Program-made: the position numbers and the translations under genes
Shown: positions 31,259-39,307 of the stretch, in pieces
Layout of the letters: each line of letters starts with the position of its first letter
How positions within the stretch are numbered: position 1 is the first letter of the stretch
Assembly: GCA_049658145.1 (NCBI GenBank)
Contig: JBASOJ010000016.1
Span: 1 to 41,683, forward strand
Reading direction: 5' to 3'
Length of the DNA stretch: 41,683 nucleotides
Source: UBA6100 sp049658145
GTDB lineage: Bacteria > Actinomycetota > Coriobacteriia > Anaerosomatales > Anaerosomataceae
Notes under the pieces: model-generated
The model's input: the letters and a program-made list of their open reading frames with translations, nothing else
Database searches by the model: none
What the model was told of the DNA's origin: nothing

Positions 31259-32025
31259 TGTGCCTGCTCCGTTGCGCCGAGTCGATCGAGTCCGTCCTTC
31301 GCGCCCTGATCGTCCGGGTCGTAGCTGAGCGCACCGCGGTAGTAGGTGATCGCCGTCTCGGTGATACCGAGTTGCTCGCACGAGTAGCCCGCGAGGTACT
31401 GCAAGTCGGCGTATTGCGGCTGCACGGCGATCACCGGCTCGAGCGCCGTGAGCGCGGACTTGTACTGCTTCTTGCCGACGTAGTAATCGCCGAGCGCCTT
31501 CGCCGCAAGCGCGTGATCGGGCGCCACCTCGAGCACGTCCCAGTACGCCACCTCGGCCTCTTTGGACTTGCCGAGGAGTGTCAGCGCCACACCCTTGTTG
31601 AAGAGCGCGCCGGTGTTGCCGGGATCGAGGGCGAGCGTCTGTTCGTACAGGCCGAGCGCCTCGTCGTAGCGGCCCTCCTGCTGGTAGGCGTAGCCGAGCG
31701 CGAGCAGCCGCTCGGGATCGTTGGGATCCGACTCGACTTGCTCCTCCATCTCATCCACCGCCAGTTGGGTCGGAGTCACGGCCGACTTGTCGGTGAGCGC
31801 GCCCCTGATGAGGTAGCCACCCAGTCCGGCGACTGCCAGGAGCAGGATGAGAACGAGGAGCGCCAGCCAGCCGGGGATGAGTTCCGCCGCGTCCGTCGCA
31901 CCCGTACGCCGATCTGCGGAGGACTCCGGCCCGGCAGCGTTGGCTACGGCGTCCGTGACGTCATCGGCCGATGCATCGGGTCGTACTCGGGCCACGTGTC
32001 GCTCCAATCCCCGCGGATCGAACAT
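31255..32025 (-). CDS. Membrane TPR-repeat protein
   Basis: 256 residues. A hydrophilic start of about 50 residues, one membrane helix (LALLVLILLLAVAGLGGYLI), then four or five tetratricopeptide repeats, for example PNDPERLLALGYAYQQEGRY, PGNTGALFNKGVALTLLGKS and PDHALAAKALGDYYVGKKQY. TPR domains gather partner proteins; here the repeats would face outside and could organise the cytochrome-NHL complex. It begins 6 bases after the rex stop and ends in a GTGA overlap with the NHL gene, so rex-TPR-NHL is one translational unit. Confidence 0.85.
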   Translation of the reverse strand: MFDPRGLERHVARVRPDASADDVTDAVANAAGPESSADRRTGATDAAELIPGWLALLVLILLLAVAGLGGYLIRGALTDKSAVTPTQLAVDEMEEQVESDPNDPERLLALGYAYQQEGRYDEALGLYEQTLALDPGNTGALFNKGVALTLLGKSKEAEVAYWDVLEVAPDHALAAKALGDYYVGKKQYKSALTALEPVIAVQPQYADLQYLAGYSCEQLGITETAITYYRGALSYDPDDQGAKDGLDRLGATEQAQ

Positions 32026-32031
32026 CAGGTT

Positions 32032-32667
32032 TTACAGCGCCTTCTGTGCCAGGTAGAACGACAGGACCTGCAATTCGGTCGAGAGGCAGACCTGCCGCAC
32101 GGCAACGCCCTCGGGCACACTCAGCCGCACCGGGGCGAGATTAAGGATACCGCGTATGCCCGCGCCCACCAGCCGGTCGACGACGGCCTGCGCAGCCCTG
32201 GCCGGCGTCGCCAGGATCGCGATCTCGGCACCGGTCCCGGCGACCACGTCCTCCAGGTCGGCGACATCGGTCACGGTCACGCCGTCCGCCTGGGTGCCGA
32301 CCTTCGCCTGGTCTGCGTCGAGCACCGCGACGATCTCGAACCCGCGCTCCGCGAATCCGGGATAGCCGAGCAGCGCACTGCCGAAGCGGCCGCAGCCCAC
32401 AAGGATCGCGCGCCGCAGTTCCGTGATGCCGAGGACGGACGAGATGTGCGCCACGAGCGCGTTGACGTCGTAGCCGATACCGCGGGTTCCGAGTTCGCCG
32501 AGGTACGAGAAGTCCTTGCGGACCTGCGCCGCGTTCGTGCCGCACATGTCCGCGAGGATCTGCGAGTTCACCAGCGGCATGCGTTGCGGCTGCGCCTCGA
32601 GCAGACACCGCAGATACATCGGCAACCGCTCGATGGTCGTGCTCGGAATCGCAGAGGGGTCATTCAT
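32032..32667 (-). CDS. rex: Redox-sensing transcriptional repressor Rex
   Basis: 211 residues. ATG 32667 has AGGGAGAGACG upstream. The winged-helix segment ends in AAQVRKDFSYLGELGTRGIGYDV, which is diagnostic, and the NAD(H)-binding Rossmann fold starts ILVGCGRFGSAL (GxGxxG at 91-96) followed by VLDAD. The closing helix STELQVLSFYLAQ is the domain-swapped tail. Rex leaves DNA when NADH/NAD+ rises and usually controls fermentation and respiratory genes. Here it is the first of the rex-TPR-NHL unit and follows the polysaccharide operon by 13 bases. I did not find a clear Rex operator in the gaps. Confidence 0.95.
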   Translation of the reverse strand: MNDPSAIPSTTIERLPMYLRCLLEAQPQRMPLVNSQILADMCGTNAAQVRKDFSYLGELGTRGIGYDVNALVAHISSVLGITELRRAILVGCGRFGSALLGYPGFAERGFEIVAVLDADQAKVGTQADGVTVTDVADLEDVVAGTGAEIAILATPARAAQAVVDRLVGAGIRGILNLAPVRLSVPEGVAVRQVCLSTELQVLSFYLAQKAL

Positions 32668-32680
32668 CGTCTCTCCCTGG

Positions 32681-35059
32681 TCACTGACCCGGTGTGGCGG
32701 ACTCGCTGGCTTCGAGAGCCTGTAGTGCCTGCTGTGCCTCGGCATTGCCCGGATACCGCTCGAGCACGTGCGTGAGCGCAGCGCGTGCGTCGTCGGTCCG
32801 CCCCTCCTGGCGGTACGCCTGTGCCAGGATGACGTAGGCCTGGCTGTAGTTCGGATCCAGCGAGGTTGCGAACTCGAGTGCCTCGATGGCGTCCGCCGGG
32901 CGGTCCAGTACCAGGTACGACATGGCGAGTTGGACCCTGATGGCCGGCCCGAACTCCTCGACGACGATCCCCTGCTTGGCTACGTCGACGGCTCGCTCGG
33001 CATACGCCGAATCGACGTACGTCGCGGCTTCGTTATGCAGGTTGGCCAGGAAGACGTAAGTGTCGTATTCCTGCGGAACGTAGTCGATCACGTCTTCGTA
33101 GGCTGCCTGGGCACGAGAGTACAGCTCGAGCGTCTGTTCGAGCAGCCCGGCGTCGGCGGCGCCGGAGAGCGCACTCTGCGCATAGGATCGTGCGGACGAC
33201 TGGAACAGGTCACGCCACGCCGTGCCGAGTTCGAGGCGGTACATCTCGTTGTAGGGGTTGAGCTCGATCGCTCGCTCGATCTCCGCGACGCGCTCCGAAC
33301 CACTGGTGAGGACCCGCCCGGCGAGATAGTGCGTATCGGCGACGATGTAGCGGACGTTGAGCACGCCGCCCACGAGGAACGCGACGGCGACCAGCGCGAT
33401 CCCGATCGCCTTCCACTGCGGGGCCGCGACGTCGAACTCGGCCGATGCGGGGCTGAGCAGCACGCCGAGCGCTAGCCACATCATGATGGTCGAGCCGGTC
33501 ACCGAGAGGCCGAACATCAGATGGACGACGTAGCCGGCCACCGCTGCCCAGAAGCCGGCGAGCACGAGGCTGCGGCCGGCTGTTCCCTTCGCGAACGACG
33601 CCCTGGCGGCGCTCACGAGCGCGACGCCGACCGCGCCGTAGAACAGCAGCGCGCCGGGAATGCCGATGCCACTCGCAAGCTGGAGCGGGTAGTTGTGCAC
33701 GTTGTCCGCGACCGACAGGTAGCCTGCGGCCTCGACGTACTCCCTCGGCTTGAACATCGGGAAGAGCAGGCGGAACGTGTCGGCGCCCCATCCGAAGATC
33801 GGACGCTCGGCGATCGCGGCACGCGCAGCCTCCCAGATCTGGAACCGCGTCTGCGCGCTGCCCTGGTCGAACTGGAAGATCGAGATCACGCGCGTGATCA
33901 CGTTGCGTACCGCGTCAGGCCGAAGCGAACTCGCCACGACGACTGCCACGCCGGTAGCCGCGGTGCCGCCGATAAGCGTCTTATCCATCGGCGTGAGGCG
34001 CATGTCGGTGCCCTGCCGCGAGCGTTGGTAGGCGAAGATGACCAGCCCAAGCGCGACCACCGCTCCGATCCACGCGCCGCGGACGTAGCTGGTGATGCCC
34101 ACGAACACGTTGAACAGCGTGAACACCCAGTAGAGCGTGCGCCACAGCGGGTGCTTCTCGGAGAGCGCAAGCCCGAGCGTGATGGCGAACGGGAAGATGA
34201 GGTACCCGGCGAGGAGGTCAGGATTGCCGAATGTGGAGAACGCACGGTTCGATTCGAAGGGAAGCGCGCCCCACCGGATAGGGTCGAGCGCAACCGACTG
34301 AACGCCGGTGCTGACCGCGATATCGATGTTCTGCGAGAGGCCGGCCGAGAGCATCACGCCAGCCAGCAGCGCGAGCGCCGCGCCGATCCAGTACGCCACC
34401 TTGCGGTCCCGATCCTCGCCCGACCGGGCAATCGCCATGTAAGCGAGCGCGGTGGGGCCCGCCACGGCGAGCACAGTGACTGCGGGCTGGAGCACGCGCG
34501 CCACGCCAAGACCCACCGTGCCGACGACCTGCAGCGCCCCGTAGGCGGACACGACCAGGCCACCGACGGCGAGCGAACGGGCGAGCGAGCGCAGCCGCTG
34601 TGGAGTGTTCGCCATCTGCAGTCCCATGAAGAACGTGACACCGTACGTGAGAAACGAGATGAGTCCCTCGAAACGCCGGTACTTGCCGAAGACCGCCGTG
34701 GCCGGATGGACCGAGAACATGGTCGTGATCACCAGCCACGCGAGGAACGCGACCAGGACCCATTCGCCCCGCGTGAACCGCACGCGACCGCCGCGCACCA
34801 GCAGACCGATCAGCCATGCGGAGACAGCGGCGAGCATGAGACCACGCTCGAGGAAGACCTTCAGGATGTCGAACTGGTCGTACGTGAACGGGACGCCGTT
34901 GCTGTTGAACGGGCCGAGGTTGGACATGGCGAGCGGCACCATCACCACCAGAAGGTGCAGGCACACCCAGGCGATACGGTCCCACAGGTCCATCGCAGGC
35001 TCGGCCTGAACGGCCACGCTTGCGGAGGTCCCGGTCTTCTTCTGGTCACGCTTGGCCAC
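32681..35059 (-). CDS. O-antigen ligase/polymerase-type membrane protein fused to TPR repeats
   Basis: About 792 residues. Ten or more membrane helices in the first 550 residues include the Wzy_C pattern: an external loop and the segment RFQIWEAARAAIAERPIFGWG typical of O-antigen ligase/polymerase. After the last helix comes a C-terminal domain of about 200 residues with tetratricopeptide repeats (for example LDPNYSQAYVILAQAYRQEGR). I use GTG 35059, which has GGAG at good spacing 10 bases after the preceding stop, rather than GTG 35080. It should polymerise or transfer exported polysaccharide outside the membrane. Confidence 0.85.
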   Translation of the reverse strand: MAKRDQKKTGTSASVAVQAEPAMDLWDRIAWVCLHLLVVMVPLAMSNLGPFNSNGVPFTYDQFDILKVFLERGLMLAAVSAWLIGLLVRGGRVRFTRGEWVLVAFLAWLVITTMFSVHPATAVFGKYRRFEGLISFLTYGVTFFMGLQMANTPQRLRSLARSLAVGGLVVSAYGALQVVGTVGLGVARVLQPAVTVLAVAGPTALAYMAIARSGEDRDRKVAYWIGAALALLAGVMLSAGLSQNIDIAVSTGVQSVALDPIRWGALPFESNRAFSTFGNPDLLAGYLIFPFAITLGLALSEKHPLWRTLYWVFTLFNVFVGITSYVRGAWIGAVVALGLVIFAYQRSRQGTDMRLTPMDKTLIGGTAATGVAVVVASSLRPDAVRNVITRVISIFQFDQGSAQTRFQIWEAARAAIAERPIFGWGADTFRLLFPMFKPREYVEAAGYLSVADNVHNYPLQLASGIGIPGALLFYGAVGVALVSAARASFAKGTAGRSLVLAGFWAAVAGYVVHLMFGLSVTGSTIMMWLALGVLLSPASAEFDVAAPQWKAIGIALVAVAFLVGGVLNVRYIVADTHYLAGRVLTSGSERVAEIERAIELNPYNEMYRLELGTAWRDLFQSSARSYAQSALSGAADAGLLEQTLELYSRAQAAYEDVIDYVPQEYDTYVFLANLHNEAATYVDSAYAERAVDVAKQGIVVEEFGPAIRVQLAMSYLVLDRPADAIEALEFATSLDPNYSQAYVILAQAYRQEGRTDDARAALTHVLERYPGNAEAQQALQALEASESATPGQ

Positions 35060-35069
35060 GCGCACTCTC

Positions 35070-36431
35070 CTATCGGGCACCGCGGCCGGTGAGCACGACC
35101 CGCACCGTCTCGACGAGGATCTGAAGGTCCATCAGCAGGTTCTGATGATACATGTAGATGAGGTCGAACTTGAGTTTGCGTTCAGGGGTGGTCGCGTACC
35201 CACCGCTCACCTGTGCAAGACCGGTCACGCCAGGCTTCACCTTGAGCCGCTCACGGTACCCGGGAATCTCCTCAACGTACTGGTCCACGAAGTGCGGCCG
35301 CTCCGGCCTCGGTCCGACCCAGCTCATCTCTCCGGCCAGGATATTCACCAACTGCGGGAGCTCGTCGATGCGAGAGGCCCGGAGGAATCTGCCGAGTGAG
35401 GTGATGCGCGGATCGTCCTCCTCGGCGAGCACCGGGCCGGACAGCGCCTCGGCGTTCTTCACCATCGTGCGGAACTTGATCACGTCGAACGTATGCCCGC
35501 GCCTTCCCACCCGCTCCTGCGTGAAGAAGACGGGCCAGCCCATCGTGACGAGCACGGCGAGCGTGACCAGCAGCAGCAGCGGGCTCAGCACGATGAGTAC
35601 CGCAAGCGACGTGACTATGTCGAGCAGGCGCTTCGTGCTCAGGTACCAACCGGGCGCCGCGGGACGCGTGAGCTCCATGAGCGGGATGTCCGAAACGGTG
35701 CTGTCCACCGTGCCGATGAATATCTCGTAGAGCTCCGGGATGACCTCCACGCGCACGTCGGACTCGTTGCCGAGCGCCATCTCCTCGATGAGCTCTCGAT
35801 GGGCGGTGGGGCTCGCGATGATGATACGGTCGATGCTCTCGCGCTCCACGATGCTGGCGACATCGTGTGCGCTCCCGAGCACGGGGAACGCCGAGTCCGC
35901 CTCGTCTTCCGGCTCAGCCCGCCGCACGAGGCCGACGACACGGTAACCCCAGCCGGCGCGATGCTCGAGCTCGGTGGCGAGCTCGACCGCAAGATCGCTC
36001 GTGCCCACGATGAGGATGCGCTGCTCCGGCCAGAGCACCGAGGTGAAGCGCAGGAGCACACTCCGCCAGCCCACGAGCAGGACGAACTGCACAGCCCATG
36101 CGATGAGGAGCACGAGTCGGCTGAACGAGAAGAACCGGGGACCGGCGAAGAACGCGACGGCCACGGTGAGCACCATACCGAGCGTGACAGACTGGAATGC
36201 GGCCCGCACGAGCTCCCACGTGCCCTCCGTCCGCTCCGGCTCGTACAGGCCGAAGATGTAGCCGGCCGCCAGATAGAGCACCGTGATGAGCGGCGAAAGC
36301 GCCACGTACGGCTCGAAGTTGAATGTCGGGAGCTCGCCACCGAATCGGATGAAGAACGCGATCACGATGCCCGCGTTCACGAAGAGCGCGTCTAAGATGA
36401 CCGAGAGCACCACGAACCTGCTGCGGACCAT
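35070..36431 (-). CDS. Undecaprenyl-phosphate sugar phosphotransferase (WbaP/WcaJ type)
   Basis: About 453 residues. Four N-terminal membrane helices, a CoA-binding-like Rossmann region (RILIVGTSDLAVELATEL), then a fifth membrane segment and the catalytic sugar-transferase domain: KRLLDIVTSLAVLIVLSP, FFTQERVGRRGHTFDVIKFRTM, LGRFLRASRIDELPQL (the catalytic Asp-Glu pair), MSWVGPRPERPHF, KPGVTGLAQVSGG. It adds the first sugar-1-phosphate to undecaprenyl phosphate at the start of exopolysaccharide synthesis. ATG 36431 lies 1 base after the glycosyltransferase stop; a GTG at 36440 is the alternative. Confidence 0.93.
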   Translation of the reverse strand: MVRSRFVVLSVILDALFVNAGIVIAFFIRFGGELPTFNFEPYVALSPLITVLYLAAGYIFGLYEPERTEGTWELVRAAFQSVTLGMVLTVAVAFFAGPRFFSFSRLVLLIAWAVQFVLLVGWRSVLLRFTSVLWPEQRILIVGTSDLAVELATELEHRAGWGYRVVGLVRRAEPEDEADSAFPVLGSAHDVASIVERESIDRIIIASPTAHRELIEEMALGNESDVRVEVIPELYEIFIGTVDSTVSDIPLMELTRPAAPGWYLSTKRLLDIVTSLAVLIVLSPLLLLVTLAVLVTMGWPVFFTQERVGRRGHTFDVIKFRTMVKNAEALSGPVLAEEDDPRITSLGRFLRASRIDELPQLVNILAGEMSWVGPRPERPHFVDQYVEEIPGYRERLKVKPGVTGLAQVSGGYATTPERKLKFDLIYMYHQNLLMDLQILVETVRVVLTGRGAR

Positions 36432-36432
36432 G

Positions 36433-37563
36433 CTACGCACTCACCCCCAGCTCGGCGTAGACCTGAAGCGTCTGGTCGACCATGCGCTCCACCGAGAAGT
36501 CCGCGAACGCACGCTCTCGCGCCTGCGCGCCGAGGCGCGTGCGGAGCGACTCATCGGCAACGAGCGAGCGCAGCGCCTCGGTAAGCGCCGCCACGTCACC
36601 CGGCGGCACGGTGAGGCCCGTGACACCGTCCTTGTTCACGAACGGGACGCTCGTGGTGAGCGTTGTCGAGACGGTGGGCGTGCCCGAGGCGTGCGCCTCC
36701 AGCTGGACCAGCCCGTAGGCCTCCGAGCGCGCGACACTCGGCAGGCAGAAGACGTCCGCCGCGTGGTACCAGGCGGCGAGCTCGGCGTCGTCGACGGGGT
36801 CAAGGAAGGTGACGCGGTCGACGATCGCGGCCTCAGCGGCGATGCGCTCGAGCTCGGGCTTGAGCGGACCGCGCCCGATCACCACGACGTCGGCATCGAC
36901 GTCGGCCATCGCGCGCATCAAGACCTCGGGGCCCTTGTAGTACACGAGCCTGCCAACGAAGAGCACGATAGGACGGCCGTGGCCCGAGCGAAGCTCGGCG
37001 GCGCGCGCGAGCAGCTCGGGCGTGTCGGCGTAGCGTTCCACATGCACGCCGTAGGGGATCACGCGGCATTTCTCGGCGATCTCAGAGAGGAACGGGCTGT
37101 ATTCGACCATGTTGGGCGATGACGCGAGCACCACGTCCACGCGGTCGAGCACGCGCCTCAGGATGGGCGCATAGGCGGCGAGCAGCGCCTTCTGCCGCAC
37201 GATGTCGCTGTGATACGCGAGCACGGTGGGCTGGGCGACCTTCGCGCGCAGCCATGCCACCTCACCCCACGGGTACGGAAAGTGCAGGTGGAAGAGGTCC
37301 GGCGCGCCATCGCGGGTCGACTCCTTGCGCAGCGCGCGGGCCATGCCCGGGACCACCGGCGTGGACGCGTACGCGAACGAGCGCGCAAGGCGCGTGACCT
37401 CGACGCCGTCGATGGTCTCGGTGACCGCTCCGCTGCCCTCGTTGGCGACGATGGCGCGCACTTCCACACCCCGCGCCGCGAGCTCGGTCGCGAGATCCCG
37501 CATGTGGAACTCGATACCGCCCAGATGCGGTGGGTAGTACTTGTTGACCATCGTCACGCGCAT
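36433..37563 (-). CDS. Glycosyltransferase family 4
   Basis: About 376 residues with the GT-B fold: the start MRVTMVNKYYPPHLGGIEFH, central VLASSPNMVEYSPFL, the second-domain start PIVLFVGRLVYYKGPEVLM, and the catalytic E-x7-E motif region SVARSEAYGLVQLEAHASGTP. It would transfer an activated sugar to the lipid-linked repeat unit. ATG 37563 gives the canonical N-terminus, but a GTG at 37629 overlapping the manC stop as GTGA would add 22 residues and matches the junction style of this genome; either could be right. Confidence 0.9.
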   Translation of the reverse strand: MRVTMVNKYYPPHLGGIEFHMRDLATELAARGVEVRAIVANEGSGAVTETIDGVEVTRLARSFAYASTPVVPGMARALRKESTRDGAPDLFHLHFPYPWGEVAWLRAKVAQPTVLAYHSDIVRQKALLAAYAPILRRVLDRVDVVLASSPNMVEYSPFLSEIAEKCRVIPYGVHVERYADTPELLARAAELRSGHGRPIVLFVGRLVYYKGPEVLMRAMADVDADVVVIGRGPLKPELERIAAEAAIVDRVTFLDPVDDAELAAWYHAADVFCLPSVARSEAYGLVQLEAHASGTPTVSTTLTTSVPFVNKDGVTGLTVPPGDVAALTEALRSLVADESLRTRLGAQARERAFADFSVERMVDQTLQVYAELGVSA

Positions 37564-37625
37564 GGGAGATTCGTGTCCTCCAAGATCCGTTGACAGCGAT
37601 TCGACGCCAGCGAGTCGACTGAGAC

Positions 37626-39083
37626 TCACGTGCTGTCTCTAGCCCAATCGTCGTCGAGGCGAACGATATCGTCTTCCCCGAGGTACTCCCCGACCTGCAC
37701 CTCGATGAGCTGCAGAGACGCCTTGCCACAGTTCTCGAGGCGATGGACGCAGCCGACCGGCAGGAACACGCTCTCGTTGGCGTTGACCTCGATCCGCTCG
37801 CCGTCGCGGGTCACCACGGCGGTGCCCGACACGACGACCCAGTGCTCGGCCCGATGGAAGTGCTTCTGGAGACTCAGCCGAGAACCGGGCTTCACCTCGA
37901 TGAGTTTGATCTGGTAACTCGGCTCCGACAGCAGGCTCGTCCACGAGCCCCATGGTCGAAGGCTCGTCTTCGGCTGCACGATCTCCTCGGCGCCCTGGGC
38001 CTTGAGCGCCTCCACGACCTGCCGCACGTCCTGGACACGCGACTTGTCGAGCACGAGCGTCGCGTCGGAAGTATCCACGACGATGATGTCTTTCACCCCG
38101 AGCGTAGCGACGAGACGGTCCGTCGAGTAGATGATCGAGTCCGCACTATCGATGTCGATGCCGCGACCGGTACGGACATTGCCGGCTTCATCCGGCTCGG
38201 CAACGTCAGCGAGCGCGAGGAGAGAGCCCACGTCGCTCCAGGCAAGGTCTGCCGGGATCACCGCTACACGCTGGGACCGCTCCATCACCGCCATGTCTAT
38301 CGAGACCTTGTCGAGGGACTCGAACCGCGCGCGCGCTTCTTCTCCGTTGCGATCGGCCGGCGCCTGTGCCGCGATCCAGCGCGCCACGTCGGCGATGCGA
38401 CGCCCCTGTTCGCTGGCCGCCTCCAGTTCCTCCAGGACGCGCGAAGCACGCATGACGAAGATGCCCGCGTTCCAGAAGTACCGGCCGCTCGAAACGAACT
38501 CCTCCGCATGGGCGAGGTCAGGCTTCTCGATGAACCGGTCGACCACGTGCGGGGTGACCGATCCGCGGGTCGACTCCGGCAGAAGGTCGCCCGCCAGGAT
38601 GTAACCGTAGCCGGTCTCGGGCCGCATCGGCTTGATGCCGATCGTGACGAGGTACCCATCAGCGGCGGCCGCGGCGGCGGCGGAGATGCAGTCGGCCCAC
38701 ACCTGTCCGTCCTCGAGGATGTGATCCGACGGGAGCACGACCATGATCGCGTCCGGATCCTCCGCCTCGAAGATCGCCGCGGCGAGCGCGATCGCGGGTG
38801 CGGTGTTGCGCGCGATCGGCTCCTGGATGTAGGTGACCTCGTGCAGGCGATGGTCTTCCTGCGCTGTGAGGTGGTTGCGCAGTTCGTCGAAGAGCCGCTC
38901 ATTGGTGACGATCGTGACGTGGTCGGCGTCTCCGGCGAACGGGAGGATACGCCGTACCGCCTGCGCGATGAGGGACTCCTGTCCGAACATGGACAGGAGT
39001 TGCTTCGGCTTCAGTTCGCGCGAAAGCGGCCAGAACCTCTGGCCGCTGCCTCCGGCAAGGATAGCCGCGAAGATGTGCTCCAT
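37626..39083 (-). CDS. manC: Mannose-1-phosphate guanylyltransferase / mannose-6-phosphate isomerase
   Basis: 485 residues, bifunctional type. The nucleotidyltransferase domain opens with ILAGGSGQRFWPLSRELKPKQ-like residues and has VLPSDHILED and FIEKPDLAHAEEF; the C-terminal cupin domain shows RPWGSW, LQKHFHRAEHWVVVSGTA with metal-binding His, and FLPVGCVHRLEN. It makes GDP-mannose for exopolysaccharide. ATG 39083 is the first gene of the minus-strand polysaccharide transcript, with a weak ribosome site (GAGCGAAAGCAG) and a promoter about 45 bases upstream. The next gene may be translationally coupled. Confidence 0.94.
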   Translation of the reverse strand: MEHIFAAILAGGSGQRFWPLSRELKPKQLLSMFGQESLIAQAVRRILPFAGDADHVTIVTNERLFDELRNHLTAQEDHRLHEVTYIQEPIARNTAPAIALAAAIFEAEDPDAIMVVLPSDHILEDGQVWADCISAAAAAAADGYLVTIGIKPMRPETGYGYILAGDLLPESTRGSVTPHVVDRFIEKPDLAHAEEFVSSGRYFWNAGIFVMRASRVLEELEAASEQGRRIADVARWIAAQAPADRNGEEARARFESLDKVSIDMAVMERSQRVAVIPADLAWSDVGSLLALADVAEPDEAGNVRTGRGIDIDSADSIIYSTDRLVATLGVKDIIVVDTSDATLVLDKSRVQDVRQVVEALKAQGAEEIVQPKTSLRPWGSWTSLLSEPSYQIKLIEVKPGSRLSLQKHFHRAEHWVVVSGTAVVTRDGERIEVNANESVFLPVGCVHRLENCGKASLQLIEVQVGEYLGEDDIVRLDDDWARDST

Positions 39084-39130
39084 GTGGGCTGCTTTCGCTC
39101 GAGGACTCGGGTTCGACAGCTGACGGTCAG

Positions 39131-39139
39131 ACTATACCA
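39131..39139 (-). promoter_or_regulatory. Candidate extended -10 promoter of the manC operon
   Basis: Minus-strand TGG-TATAGT is a strong extended -10 about 48 bases before the manC ATG. The -35 zone is not TTGACA-like but is occupied by a palindrome (39147-39167). Confidence 0.5.
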
Positions 39140-39146
39140 GGGCGAC

Positions 39147-39167
39147 GCAGCGTGACGCGCACGCTGC
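39147..39167. promoter_or_regulatory. Palindrome over the manC -35 region, candidate operator
   Basis: GCAGCGTG (39147-39154) and CACGCTGC (39160-39167) form an 8-bp perfect inverted repeat with a 5-base centre. It covers the expected -35 of the manC promoter and lies between two divergent polysaccharide transcripts, so a regulator bound here could control manC. Confidence 0.45.
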
Positions 39168-39268
39168 CAGCGAACGACACCGAACCGACGAGTGCGCATG
39201 GCAGGTTGCCCGCTGCGACAAACTGACGGCACGGCAACCGAAGCAGGCGCCGATTACGACGCCTCGGA

Positions 39269-39274
39269 TATACT
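39269..39274 (+). promoter_or_regulatory. Candidate -10 element for the ABC exporter gene
   Basis: TATACT on the plus strand, 34 bases before ATG 39308. There is no good -35. If it is real, the GTG at 39275 lies at the edge of the transcript start and cannot begin translation, which supports the ATG. Confidence 0.38.
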
Positions 39275-39307
39275 GTGCACGCCACGCCACCGATCACGGG
39301 CGGACAC

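Noticed and set aside
33521..35092. 523-residue plus-strand frame opposite the Wzy-TPR gene
   Set aside because: Composition is the complement of membrane-helix codons (Arg/Glu/Asp/His); not a gene.
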